Of a stretch of DNA of 64,000 nucleotides, positions 15,927-25,187 are shown piece after piece. The notes below the pieces were generated by a model. The model had not been told where the DNA came from, searched no databases, and saw nothing but the letters and a program-made list of their open reading frames with translations. The stretch spans positions 1-64,000 of the forward strand of contig JADCBP010000009.1 in the NCBI GenBank assembly GCA_020253445.1, in the 5' to 3' direction. This stretch comes from Methylobacterium sp. (lineage in GTDB: Bacteria; Pseudomonadota; Alphaproteobacteria; Rhizobiales; Beijerinckiaceae). The translations under genes and the position numbers were made by a program. The number at the start of each line of letters is the position of its first letter. The first letter of the stretch is position 1.

Positions 15927-16535
15927 ATGACTGACGAGATCGATCTGGAATTTCGCCCGCGAAGCTACTTTCGGCCTGAGGCGTTGGAGAAATTTCTCGT
16001 CTCAAAAGTAAAGGGCGTCGTGCTGCGCGAAAAGCTCAGCGCTCTACTCGAAACCGGTCAGTATGACGAGTTACAAAATCTTCTTAGCGCCGTAGCATTC
16101 TCAGATGCGGATCGCAAAGCCCTCGAGGCCATCCACCCCATGTTCATGGGCGGCAATTACCTCCCCGATACAAAGGGCGGTGAGGTTGAAATCGCGAGGA
16201 TCAGCATCCAGTCCACGACATTCGATGTGACCTGCGTCTACGCACGCCAGGAAGAGGGCGTCATTCACTACCGGGTCGTTGACGAGTACGATGGTGACAC
16301 CTTGCAGGGACCGTCCGAAACGATCACTACCGTGCCCATGGCTCTTGGCGAATTTACGGAATTCTTTTTGACAGCGTGGCCGCTAATGGACGTGCTGGAG
16401 ATGAATTTTGAGGACGACGTCGAAAGTGCTCTTGGGTTCTTCTCTGCGCAATCAAACTTTTATCCTGCACTCGACAGGCTATGCAGAGAGCGTGTCACCG
16501 AACATTTTTCTCCCGCTGCATCTGATCCAGAATAA
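15927..16535 (+). CDS. Hypothetical protein of the accessory region
   Basis: The 202-residue protein is acidic, with a basic helical stretch (FLVSKVKGVVLREKLSALLE), then a domain with EVEIARISIQSTTFDVTCVYARQEEG, HYRVVDEYDGDTL and a C-terminal FFLTAWPLMDVLEMNFEDD segment. I recognise no domain. The ATG at 15927 has a GGAGAGGGAG ribosome site. Base composition and codon use are less GC-rich than the core genes. The following hypothetical gene starts 19 bases after its stop, so the two are likely co-transcribed. Confidence 0.6.
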   Translation: MTDEIDLEFRPRSYFRPEALEKFLVSKVKGVVLREKLSALLETGQYDELQNLLSAVAFSDADRKALEAIHPMFMGGNYLPDTKGGEVEIARISIQSTTFDVTCVYARQEEGVIHYRVVDEYDGDTLQGPSETITTVPMALGEFTEFFLTAWPLMDVLEMNFEDDVESALGFFSAQSNFYPALDRLCRERVTEHFSPAASDPE

Positions 16536-16554
16536 AGCAAAATGGAGGAAGTCG

Positions 16555-17493
16555 ATGTTTTTTAAGAAGCCATCTCCGACGCCCCGTGGCGTTCCGCTTG
16601 ACCGCATTGAGGAGGCCCTCAAGCAAACCACACTTAAGCCGTCGCGTGAGGGCGACACACTAGTTGTAAAGCACGATCGCCTTGTCACAAGGGTAGATGT
16701 TTTGGCTCCAATGGTAGCAGAGACGGTCGACGGAAAAATTGCTGCAATCGTAACTATCAAAACGGAATTACCATCCGATTTTTCGAATATTTTTATAAAG
16801 CCGTCCATGGTGAGCATGGTCAATAGTATGGCAACGCTTGGCGCTGTGACGGAGGAAAAAGGGAAATATTTCGTTGGATCTAGGCTCACTGTCTACGAAG
16901 GTGAAGACGCTTGGAACGTACAATTTGGGCTAATACTTTTCTCTGTGATCGTATCCGCCGATACGATCATGGGCGCTATGCGAAAGATATTTACAGAGGA
17001 AGAGCCAAGGGCAGCTGGGCCATCAGCTTGGACTGAGCGAGATTTCGAATTTACGAAATCTTATCTTTCTCGCGTGAGCGTCTGTACAACGGGTGGGTTG
17101 GGACTGACCGCCGAGTTTGGAATCCGTGCCGGGGAAGTAAGCGCTGCTGCCGGGCATCACTATACGGCCCTCTGGCAGATGAAAGCGGATCAATCGCATC
17201 CCGAAATGGGCTCTGGTTTATTCTGCCTTTTGAACATGCCGCACGAAATTCCCGACAAGGAAAAGCTCGATAAGGTGCTTGCGGAGTTGAACAGACTTGA
17301 AATGCAAGGCAACGATCTTCCTCCCCACTTCGGCGCATGGTGCCGGGGTGTCCGCGATAATAATCCAGCGTATGTTAGTTTTCTGCCAAACGTTCTCCAC
17401 GGCACAAACGGAATAGCCGTCAACATGTCCTTCTGGGCAATGAACAGAGCGCAAATGGCGGATGTGATGTTAGGGGCGATGGGTATTCGGTGA
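16555..17493 (+). CDS. Hypothetical protein with AT-richer composition
   Basis: The 312-residue protein begins MFFKKPSPTPRGVPLDRIEEALK and contains beta-rich stretches (TRVDVLAPMVAETVDGKIAAIVTI; YFVGSRLTVYEGEDAWNVQFGLILFSVIV) and a C-terminal YVSFLPNVLHGTNGIAVNMSFWAMNR. The hydrophobic 20-residue stretch around LILFSVIVSADTIMGAM could be a buried strand rather than a membrane helix. No family recognised. The ATG at 16555 has an AATGGAGGAAG ribosome site. Frequent AAA, TTT, TTA and ATA codons set it apart from the GC-rich core, a sign of recent transfer. Likely coupled with the preceding gene. Confidence 0.6.
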   Translation: MFFKKPSPTPRGVPLDRIEEALKQTTLKPSREGDTLVVKHDRLVTRVDVLAPMVAETVDGKIAAIVTIKTELPSDFSNIFIKPSMVSMVNSMATLGAVTEEKGKYFVGSRLTVYEGEDAWNVQFGLILFSVIVSADTIMGAMRKIFTEEEPRAAGPSAWTERDFEFTKSYLSRVSVCTTGGLGLTAEFGIRAGEVSAAAGHHYTALWQMKADQSHPEMGSGLFCLLNMPHEIPDKEKLDKVLAELNRLEMQGNDLPPHFGAWCRGVRDNNPAYVSFLPNVLHGTNGIAVNMSFWAMNRAQMADVMLGAMGIR

Positions 17494-17550
17494 GCCCTGG
17501 TTCGATACTTAGCTTAGCAGGTCCGCACTGTTGACGTGAAACTTCGTGTC

Positions 17551-17568
17551 CATGTCTGATCAGACATG
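17551..17568. promoter_or_regulatory. Perfect 18-bp palindrome, candidate operator
   Basis: CATGTCTGATCAGACATG is a perfect palindrome 39 bases upstream of the GTG start at 17607. A TTGACG hexamer lies at 17531-17536, so the palindrome would sit at the -10/start-site region of a promoter. TGTCTGATCAGACA resembles GntR-type operators in shape, but no such regulator is encoded nearby. Confidence 0.45.
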
Positions 17569-17606
17569 AAAATTCTGATGAGGTTCGTGCCAAAGAGGGG
17601 TAACCC

Positions 17607-18260
17607 GTGCCGCAAGCGACGAGACCGCCGATCATGGCTGACGAGAAGACAATCAAGACGCTTCTCGCGGCTCACGCTTGCCCTGTTCCGTTCCATGAGA
17701 TCAGGACGCGCTTTCTCGGGAGCATCGCTTCGCCCGGCCTGTCGGTTTCGCCCTTCGAGGTCATGAAGAGATTGTGGGGCGGGGAGCTTCCCGAATTCGA
17801 AAGCCTTGATGCGGTGAACGAGCTGATCGGGGCGCTCATCAATGGCCTCTGGAACAGTCTCACTCGACACCAGAAGCGCAGCGAACCCTTCCGATTGATG
17901 CGGACCAGCGTTCCCGAAACACGAGCCGGGCTTGCTGAACTGGCGCTGATCCGTCGGCAGGAGCTTGATGGCTTCATTGAAGGACTGTTTGGCGGCGCAG
18001 ACGAGCTGGACCTGCCGGAAAAGGCCTCCTCGGCACTCGACACTCTCGGCGAGGTCCGCGCCATGATCGCCGGCGTCCATCAAGTCGCCAGTGACCCCAG
18101 CAAGCCTGCGGAGGTTGCCGATATCACCACCACGATGAAGCATGTGCGGGAGCTGACCAGGATCGCAGAGAGCGAGCTCAACCGGATTGTCCTCGACTGC
18201 ACCCGCGCTCGTCGGCAGCTGATGGGCTCCGCCGGCACGGCAAGGCCAACGCGCCATTGA
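17607..18260 (+). CDS. Conserved hypothetical protein
   Basis: The 217-residue protein (MADEKTIKTLLAAHACPVPFHEIRTRFLG..., with FEVMKRLWGGELPEF and ALINGLWNSLTRHQ) is typical of a conserved hypothetical family in Hyphomicrobiales. It is almost all helical, soluble and has no known catalytic motif. Either the GTG at 17607 (with AGAGGGG upstream) or the ATG at 17634 could be the start; the ribosome site favours the GTG. It is the last gene of the accessory region before the tRNA-Ser gene. Function unknown. Confidence 0.65.
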   Translation: MPQATRPPIMADEKTIKTLLAAHACPVPFHEIRTRFLGSIASPGLSVSPFEVMKRLWGGELPEFESLDAVNELIGALINGLWNSLTRHQKRSEPFRLMRTSVPETRAGLAELALIRRQELDGFIEGLFGGADELDLPEKASSALDTLGEVRAMIAGVHQVASDPSKPAEVADITTTMKHVRELTRIAESELNRIVLDCTRARRQLMGSAGTARPTRH

Positions 18261-18576
18261 CGCTGCTGCCTACGCGGGCGACCGCCATGCTGCGCGGCAT
18301 CATGCCCATCTCGGGCTCTCTCTTCTAGCTTGCATGCCAGCGAGACCGCCCGGAACAGGTCTGGTGTTCTCATCAGTCAAGCGATTGAAAACGATACTCT
18401 TTCATGTGCCGAACCGAAAACGGCGAGGTTCGCTCGGTTAGAGACGAAAGCCGTTCAGAGACCGCATTGCGGCCCGTGGTCAGTCTCTGAGGTTCGGATG
18501 GTGCCGCCAAACCCCTTTGAAACGACGCCAAATTTCGGCGTCGCTGGGGTAGCTGTCGGAGTTTGCGACGGGAAGA
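18261..18576. other. Intergenic stretch between the accessory region and tRNA-Ser
   Basis: No convincing gene in this 316-base stretch. It contains one hairpin, CGACGCC (18523-18529) with GGCGTCG (18537-18543), placed as a possible terminator for the leftward tRNA-Ser transcript, although its T tract is poor. I saw no copy of the tRNA 3' end and no clear attachment-site repeat here. Confidence 0.4.
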
Positions 18577-18666
18577 TGGCGGAGAGGGAGGGATTCGAAC
18601 CCCCGGTACGCTTGCACGTACTCCGCATTTCGAGTGCGGCGCGATCGACCACTCTGCCACCTCTCC
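18577..18666 (-). tRNA. tRNA-Ser (CGA)
   Basis: The 90-base gene on the minus strand begins GGAGAGG and ends CCTCTCC-G-CCA, giving a 7-bp acceptor stem with encoded CCA. The anticodon arm CCGCA-CTCGAAA-TGCGG gives anticodon CGA (reads UCG), there is a long variable arm (GTACGTGCAAGCGTAC) as expected for serine tRNAs, and the T arm contains GGTTCGAATCC. The 3' end points to the accessory region, the usual orientation for a genomic-island insertion site. Confidence 0.97.
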
Positions 18667-18740
18667 GTGGAACGCTTCCGATGCGCTGGTCAGAGGCGCG
18701 GAATACAGAAGCCCGAGCGCAAGCGCAAGGGGCTCGCGCA

Positions 18741-19439
18741 TTACGGCGAGGAAATGCTGTTGCGGTCAAAAAGCTGCAGAAAACGCCGCTCGCCTGGTGG
18801 CGTGAAGGCAATCACGCGGGAGTTTGCCTCGCGACGCGCCCAGCCAAGCGCCAGGATGCGTGAAAGGCAGGCCGCGCCAAGTGCGCCAGCCAGATGGGAT
18901 CGCCGCATGCTCCAGTCGAGACATTCGCGACAGAGAACGCGGCGTTCCAGCGCCGGATCATCCCATGCGATCCCCAGCGGAGCAAAAAAAGCACGTGCGT
19001 TTTCTCCTGGGACCAGTCCTTGCGGCCCCGCGCGCAAGGCTCCGGCCAAGATTGCCTGCTCGTGGAATTTCACCCCGAATTCTCCGGCGAGGTGGTCGTA
19101 ACAGATCCGCGCCCTGCGCAACTCAGGCTCTTTCGGACCCGGACGAAGGCGCGTCGCGCCCACATGGCCGGCAAGCGCCATGATGCCTTCGATCAGATGG
19201 GCGATCTCTGCATCGGCCAGAGCCCAATACCGGTGTCGACCCTGCTGCCGTGCCCGGATTAGTCCGGCTTCGCTCAATTTAGCAAGATGCGATGCCGCCG
19301 TCTGTGGCGTTACGCCAGCTTCCTGAGCCAATTCGCTCGATGTGAGCGCGATGCCGCCCATGAGCGCAACAAGCATGTTCGCGCGTGCTGGATCGCCGAT
19401 CAGCGTTGCAATGCGAGCAATATCGGGGCCGGTTTTCAT
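18741..19439 (-). CDS. ArsR-type winged-helix transcriptional regulator
   Basis: The 232-residue protein has an ArsR-type winged helix at residues 5-85 (ATLIGDPARANMLVALMGG, SELAQEAGVTPQTAASHLAKLSEAGLIRARQQGRHRYWALAD) and a longer C-terminal half ending in SRVIAFTPPGERRFLQLF. A pair of cysteines lies in RRVLCRECLDW (around residue 168), which could bind metal or be redox-sensitive. The longer than usual ArsR length (about 230 rather than 100 residues) fits the subgroup with a C-terminal effector domain. It diverges from the DUF1127 gene, a plausible target. Confidence 0.85.
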   Translation of the reverse strand: MKTGPDIARIATLIGDPARANMLVALMGGIALTSSELAQEAGVTPQTAASHLAKLSEAGLIRARQQGRHRYWALADAEIAHLIEGIMALAGHVGATRLRPGPKEPELRRARICYDHLAGEFGVKFHEQAILAGALRAGPQGLVPGENARAFFAPLGIAWDDPALERRVLCRECLDWSMRRSHLAGALGAACLSRILALGWARREANSRVIAFTPPGERRFLQLFDRNSISSP

Positions 19440-19561
19440 GCAATCAGAGTACGTCTCTCAACTCGGATGATCAAGAACAACACTACGATGATGCTCGAAG
19501 CATGCCAGGTGAAATCCGGCCTAACTCGCTCCCAGCGACACGGGATGAGCCGGAGGTTGGC

Positions 19562-19831
19562 ATGGCGATCATGGATCGGGATGGGATATCGAAAAAATCG
19601 CTGCCCCAAGCAATGCCGGGCCCAAGGCGGCTCGTCTCTGCGCTGCTCCGACTTTGGAGGCAGTACCGTACACTCTGCATGCTCGCTGAGCTGGAGCCGC
19701 ACCAACTCGGGGACATCGGCCTGACAGCGGGCGATCTGCGGGATGCTGCGGACGCACTCAAGGCCGGGCACGCTCTGCCGCTCCTCGACAGGCGTCGACA
19801 TGCGCATGCCTTACGGGATGTTTCACCTTGA
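19562..19831 (+). CDS. DUF1127 domain small protein
   Basis: The 89-residue protein ends with the DUF1127 signature: LRLWRQYRTLCMLAELEPHQLGDIGLTAGDLRDAA, a short arginine-containing helix-turn followed by the D-I-G-L motif. Such small proteins act as RNA- or metabolism-linked regulators in Alphaproteobacteria. The ATG at 19562 has CGGAGG 6 bases upstream; an earlier ATG at 19502 lacks a good ribosome site. A terminator follows. Divergent to an ArsR regulator across about 120 bases. Confidence 0.75.
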   Translation: MAIMDRDGISKKSLPQAMPGPRRLVSALLRLWRQYRTLCMLAELEPHQLGDIGLTAGDLRDAADALKAGHALPLLDRRRHAHALRDVSP

Positions 19832-19867
19832 CATCGCGATCCTTTTGCTCCTATCAGCGCTTCCTCA

Positions 19868-19897
19868 GCGCGGCAAAAGAACCGCGCTTTTCGTTTT
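19868..19897 (+). terminator. Rho-independent terminator after the DUF1127 gene
   Basis: GCGCGG (19868-19873), loop CAAAAGAA and CCGCGC (19882-19887) are followed by TTTTCGTTTT. It separates the DUF1127 gene from rplU. Confidence 0.75.
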
Positions 19898-20029
19898 GTG
19901 CCTGACCTTTCCGAAAACGGAAGGCGGGGGCGGATCAATCAAGAAGGCTGCCCGGCAGTTCTTGGGTTGCGGGACCTGGTTTCCCTCACCCAAAAGGCGC
20001 TGAAGGTGGTGCGAGAAAAGGAACCATTT

Positions 20030-20659
20030 ATGTTCGCAGTCATCAAGACAGGTGGCAAGCAATACAAGGTTGCCGCCAACGACATCATCACCATCGAGCG
20101 TCTCGATGCCGAGGCCGGCGAGGTGGTTGCTTTCGATCAGGTTCTCATGCTGGGCGGCGACACGGTCATGGTCGGCTCTCCGATTGTGGCGGGCGCCACG
20201 GTTGCGGCTGAGGTGGTCGAGCAGGCCCGCGGCCCGAAGGTCATCTCCTTCAAGAAGCGCCGCCGCCAGAATTCGAAGCGCAAGAAGGGCCATCGTCAGG
20301 ATCTGACGATTGTCCGCATCACGGAAATCCTCACCGGCGGCAAGAAGCCGTCGGGTGCCAAGGTGGCGAAGCCTGTCGCGGCGGCAGCCCCGGCCGGGGC
20401 GGTCGATGCCTCGAACCTCTCGCTCATCGCGGGCATCGGCCCGACGATCGAGAAGAAGCTGCGCGCAGCGGGCATCACCGCCTGGTCGGAAATCGCCGCC
20501 TGGGGCGAGGCCGACGTGGCGAAGTGGGACGAGGAACTGAAGCTGCGCGGCCGCATCACCCGCGAGGAATGGGTGGAGCAGGCGAAAGAGCTTCTCGCCG
20601 GCAAACCGCCGCGCGCGAAGGCCGACCAGGCCGAACTCGCCTCGGGCAAGGATTATTGA
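20030..20659 (+). CDS. rplU: 50S ribosomal protein L21 with C-terminal HhH extension
   Basis: Residues 1-103 are the L21 protein that contacts 23S rRNA in the large subunit ([14 protein letters not shown] start, [24 protein letters not shown]-binding basic patch). Residues about 130-209 form an added helix-hairpin-helix-like domain ([29 protein letters not shown]...), as seen in Hyphomicrobiales L21; the family's usual length is about 103 residues. The ATG at 20030 has a GGAA-type ribosome site and the L21 start matches known proteins. It precedes rpmA (L27), the universal order. Confidence 0.97.
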   Translation: MFAVIKTGGKQYKVAANDIITIERLDAEAGEVVAFDQVLMLGGDTVMVGSPIVAGATVAAEVVEQARGPKVISFKKRRRQNSKRKKGHRQDLTIVRITEILTGGKKPSGAKVAKPVAAAAPAGAVDASNLSLIAGIGPTIEKKLRAAGITAWSEIAAWGEADVAKWDEELKLRGRITREEWVEQAKELLAGKPPRAKADQAELASGKDY

Positions 20660-20772
20660 TCACCGGGATGTGTCAGCAGCGCTGACATTTTTCGCGTGAT
20701 TTCGTGACAATTCTCGGGTAGGGATTCTGGCAACAGTTTCCCGCGCCCTTTTCGGATCTCAGGAGCACTTCC

Positions 20773-21042
20773 ATGGCTCACAAAAAAGCAGGCGGTTCGT
20801 CGCGCAACGGTCGTGATTCTCACGCCCAGCGCCTTGGCGTGAAGAAGTTCGGCAACGAGGCCGTTCTCGCGGGCAATATCATCGTGCGTCAGCGCGGCAC
20901 GCGCTGGCATGCCGGCACCAATGTCGGCATGGGCAGCGACCATACCCTGTTTGCCACGACCGACGGCACGGTCGTCTTCAAGCAGAAAGGCCCGCGTCAA
21001 TACGTCAATGTCGTTCCGGCCGCCGCCAAGGCGGCAGAATAA
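20773..21042 (+). CDS. rpmA: 50S ribosomal protein L27
   Basis: The 89-residue protein is a complete L27: [29 protein letters not shown], then the [20 protein letters not shown] core, ending [12 protein letters not shown]. The N-terminal tail reaches the peptidyl-transferase centre. It follows rplU by 113 bases with its own AGGAG ribosome site, and a strong terminator comes about 110 bases after the stop. Confidence 0.98.
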   Translation: MAHKKAGGSSRNGRDSHAQRLGVKKFGNEAVLAGNIIVRQRGTRWHAGTNVGMGSDHTLFATTDGTVVFKQKGPRQYVNVVPAAAKAAE

Positions 21043-21155
21043 ACCGGCGAGGAGCCAAACCTCCCCGCCGGGCTTCTCGGAAGAGAACCTCAGGCGGGTG
21101 AGCGGGGGAAAAAGGCCAACAGCCGGAAATCCCTCACAAAAGCGAAACCGCAAGC

Positions 21156-21193
21156 GGGGAAGTCCGGGAAACCAGACTTCCCCCTTGTTTTTT
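21156..21193 (+). terminator. Rho-independent terminator after rpmA
   Basis: GGGGAAGTC (21156-21164) and GACTTCCCC (21175-21184 region) make a perfect 9-bp stem with a 10-base loop, followed by TTGTTTTTT. It ends the rplU-rpmA unit; the acetyltransferase gene starts about 60 bases later. Confidence 0.9.
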
Positions 21194-21253
21194 CACGGTC
21201 CTGTCGCTTTCGGCCTTCAAGCCATCGGCGATAGCGGACGGAGGTTTCGCACC

Positions 21254-21877
21254 ATGTTTCCTGATCTGTTTCGTGATGATGTGTTCACGCTCGAGACCGC
21301 GCGGCTTTTCCTGCGTTGGCCGAAACTCTCGGATGCGGCGGAGATTGTTCTTCTCGCCGGGGACCGCAGGGTCGCGGAAATGACGTCGCATGTTCCGCAT
21401 CCGTATCCGCCGGAAGCAGCGCCGACCTTCATTCTGGCAGCGCGCGATGGCAATGCGAATGGCGCGACGCTGCGACTCGCCATCGCTCCACGCAAGATGC
21501 CTCAGAAGCTGATCGGCATGGTTGGTCTGGAGCCGGCCGATGAGGGTGGCGCGCGCGAACTCGGTTATTGGCTCGGCATGCCGTATTGGGGGAAGGGGCT
21601 GATGACGGAAGCCGCGCAGGCTATCCTCGATGTCGCCTTCCTCTATGCGGATATGCCTGCCGTGCGAGCGAGCGTTCGGGTGGTCAATCCGGCATCGCGG
21701 AAGGTGCTGGAGCATTGCGGTTTCCAGTTCGAGGGCGGTGGCATGGTCACCCGCAGCGTCACCGGCGAGAATGTCACGGCCGATCATTATCGCCTCTCGC
21801 GTGGCACTTGGGCGTCGCTCAAGGGCTGGCGGGCGCCGCTTCCGACCGAAAGGCCGGAATTTCGCGAGAATGCCTAA
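21254..21877 (+). CDS. GNAT-family N-acetyltransferase
   Basis: The 207-residue protein is a GNAT acetyltransferase of the RimJ/RimL type: LETARLFLRWPKLSDAAEI opening, VGLEPADEGGARELGYWLGMPYWGKGLMTEAAQAILDVAF (motif A with the acetyl-CoA loop) and SRKVLEHCGFQFEGGG (motif B). The substrate is not determinable; ribosomal proteins or amino-acid-like molecules are typical for this branch. It lies between rpmA and obgE in the usual place for the group, and it may be co-transcribed with the DUF3833 gene that begins 65 bases later. Confidence 0.85.
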   Translation: MFPDLFRDDVFTLETARLFLRWPKLSDAAEIVLLAGDRRVAEMTSHVPHPYPPEAAPTFILAARDGNANGATLRLAIAPRKMPQKLIGMVGLEPADEGGARELGYWLGMPYWGKGLMTEAAQAILDVAFLYADMPAVRASVRVVNPASRKVLEHCGFQFEGGGMVTRSVTGENVTADHYRLSRGTWASLKGWRAPLPTERPEFRENA

Positions 21878-21942
21878 ACGCGATTGATCTTTACGCAGCC
21901 CTCGCGCGTAACGAAGGGCGGGGGAACTGCAAACGAGGTTTC

Positions 21943-22476
21943 ATGATGCGCTTTTTCCGCCTTCTTCCCGCTGCCTTGCTGCCGCTGCTGCTCGCGCCTG
22001 CACAGGCCGAGGCGCGCGATCTCAAGCTCGAGGAATTCTTCAAGGGCCGCACCTATGCCTATGGCTGGTTCGGCGCCATCAACGGCACGACGCGCCGCTT
22101 CAAGGTGGTGCTGGACGGCCGCTGGAACGGGCAGGTCCTCACGCTGCGCGAAGCTTTCGAGTATGAGGATGGCGAGAAGGACGTGAAGACCTGGCGCTTC
22201 CGCAAGACCTCGCCCACCACCTATCTCGGCACGCGCGAGGATGTGATCGGCGAGACCTTGGTGACGCTCGATGGCCCGATCGCGACCTTCGCCTATGACG
22301 TGAACCTCACGCCCAAGGCCGAACCCACCATCGTGCGCTTCTCGGATACACTCCTGCTCGAAGCCGACGGAACCCTGCGCAACACCGCCTGGGTGAGCCG
22401 CTGGCACCTGCCGGTCGCGCGGGTGAACGTGAATTTTGCCCGCACGGAGGAAGGCGCACGGGCCATTCGCCCCTGA
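21943..22476 (+). CDS. DUF3833 family exported protein
   Basis: This 177-residue protein has a cleavable signal peptide (MMRFFRLLPAALLPLLLAPAQAEA, cleavage after about residue 24) and a DUF3833 domain: LKLEEFFKGRTYAYGWFGAINGTTRRFKVVLDGRWNGQVLTLREAFEYEDGEKDVKTW. The domain has a lipocalin-like beta pattern and is usually periplasmic. No catalytic site is known. The start is the first of two adjacent ATG codons (21943 and 21946). It sits 50 bases before obgE. Confidence 0.8.
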   Translation: MMRFFRLLPAALLPLLLAPAQAEARDLKLEEFFKGRTYAYGWFGAINGTTRRFKVVLDGRWNGQVLTLREAFEYEDGEKDVKTWRFRKTSPTTYLGTREDVIGETLVTLDGPIATFAYDVNLTPKAEPTIVRFSDTLLLEADGTLRNTAWVSRWHLPVARVNVNFARTEEGARAIRP

Positions 22477-22517
22477 TCGGCTCCGGATTTCTTGCCTTTT
22501 CGGCTGCAAGCCGTTAG

Positions 22518-23561
<1,044 letters not shown>

Positions 23562-23594
23562 TTTCCGCCCGTTAAGGTCGTCCCGCACCGCGCT

Positions 23595-25022
23595 TCAGCG
23601 GATCGGGACGATGTTTTCCTCCCCCGGCGGCAGGAGAAGATCGGCGAGATCCTCGTCGAGTTCCTTGGGCTGCCGGCTGCGCAGCATGTTGTTCTCTGCA
23701 CGCAGCTGGTCGTTCTCCGCCCGCATGGCGGCCAGCTTGTTCTGGAACTTGGCGGTTGCCTCCGAAATCGTCGCGAGATTGGCGCGCACGGTTTCGGTCA
23801 GCGATTTCTGCTTGAGCAGCAGGTTCGAATTTTCCGCACGCAGCACATCGAGTTCGAGTTCCAGCTTGCGCCGGCTCTCCACCTCGGTCGCGAGCAGGCT
23901 GCTCGTGGAGGCGAGCGCTTCGCCGCTCGAGTTGGCCTGGCCGCGCAGCTCCGCCATTTCGCGCTGCAGCGTCTCGATCTGCAGGGTGAACTGGCCAATT
24001 TCGCGATCACGCTGGGCGCGTTCCCGACGTGCGGTGGAAAGCTGGCGGGTTTCCTCGTGGAACCGCGCGCGGGATTCTTCCAGCATCGTCTCGATAAACT
24101 GGTAGCGCGAGCGGGAAGCCTCGAGCTGCGTATCGAATTGCAGCTTGGTCTCCTCGCGTTCCTTGATCAGTTGCTCGTTGTCGGCGCGCAACTGGCGCGA
24201 CGTATTGCGCTCCTTCTGCAGGGCGGCAACGACGTTCGAGAGCTTGTCGTTGACCGAAGCGAGGGTGCCCTCGAGCTGGCCGACCGTGGCCTGCATCGCT
24301 TCCAGCCGCTCCTGATTCCGCTGGTTGGTGAGGGTGAGTTCGTTGTGGGTGTTCTGCTGGGTCGCCAGATCCTGGCGCAGATTGATAAGCTCCTGCCGCA
24401 GCACCAGCAATTCGTCATCGGCCTGCGACTTGTCGGCGCGCAGGGTGCTGAGTTCGAATTCCGCCGCGTCACGGGCGGCCACCGTCTCGCGCAGCAGGGG
24501 CTCGATCCGATTGAGCTTGGCTGAAACTTCCGCATATTCGCGCCGCAGGTCATTCAGGCTGGCTTCCATCGCGGTCGAGCGCTCGCGCAGGCTCGTATGG
24601 GCGCTTTCCTCGGCCTTGAGCTGGAATTGCACCCGCTCGAGTTCCGCCATGGCGCGCGTCAATTCGAGCCCGAGGCTGCCGGCCTTCTGCTGCTCGCTGT
24701 TCAGCGTCTCTTCCGTGACCTCGAGGCGATTGCGCAGCAACGCCATGGAATTCACGGCATTCTCGATCGGCGCCATCACCTGCCGGAACTGGTCCGGCAG
24801 CTGGGTGAGCGCCTGCAGCGAATTCTCGAATTCATCGAGCTTGACACGCACCGTCTCGCGGGCAGCGCCAAGGGCGCGCGCATCGAAGTTCTTGAGCAGA
24901 TGCACTTCCGCGGCGTTCGGGTCCGCCTCGCCAGCCTTGGATTGCTGGGCGCTACCAGACGGGTTCGACGTCGGATTCACAGGCTTGCTGTCGCGTTGAA
25001 GGCGCAGGAAATCCCAACTCAT
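23595..25022 (-). CDS. Long coiled-coil protein
   Basis: After a short disordered N-terminus (MSWDFLRLQRDSKPVNPTSNPSGSAQQSKAG) almost the whole 475-residue protein is a continuous heptad-rich coiled coil rich in Glu, Gln, Arg and Leu (QLPDQFRQVMAPIENAV to NMLRSRQPKELDEDLADLL). No enzyme motif. It resembles crescentin-like or other alphaproteobacterial filament/scaffold proteins; those are inferences from form only. The ATG at 25022 is preferred over an upstream in-frame ATG at 25052. It is transcribed away from proB, with about 165 bases between. Confidence 0.75.
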   Translation of the reverse strand: MSWDFLRLQRDSKPVNPTSNPSGSAQQSKAGEADPNAAEVHLLKNFDARALGAARETVRVKLDEFENSLQALTQLPDQFRQVMAPIENAVNSMALLRNRLEVTEETLNSEQQKAGSLGLELTRAMAELERVQFQLKAEESAHTSLRERSTAMEASLNDLRREYAEVSAKLNRIEPLLRETVAARDAAEFELSTLRADKSQADDELLVLRQELINLRQDLATQQNTHNELTLTNQRNQERLEAMQATVGQLEGTLASVNDKLSNVVAALQKERNTSRQLRADNEQLIKEREETKLQFDTQLEASRSRYQFIETMLEESRARFHEETRQLSTARRERAQRDREIGQFTLQIETLQREMAELRGQANSSGEALASTSSLLATEVESRRKLELELDVLRAENSNLLLKQKSLTETVRANLATISEATAKFQNKLAAMRAENDQLRAENNMLRSRQPKELDEDLADLLLPPGEENIVPIR

Positions 25023-25187
25023 GATCGGCCTCAACTGATCTCTTCTAGCCAAAAGATGGCTTGGAAGGTTATCTAGCAGATGGTCCCCCTGGCCACAATC
25101 CGTGAGCGGGTCTTTGCTCGATCATCGTTGCAGAATTCGGGAGCGGCCGCGGGCCCAACCCGGCCCAGTCGTGTTGGAAGAAGCGCT

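Noticed and set aside
18577-18666. tRNA 3'-end duplicate as an attachment site for the left region
   Set aside because: I saw no second copy of the tRNA 3' sequence inside the window; the only recombinase is of the serine type, which rarely uses tRNA genes.
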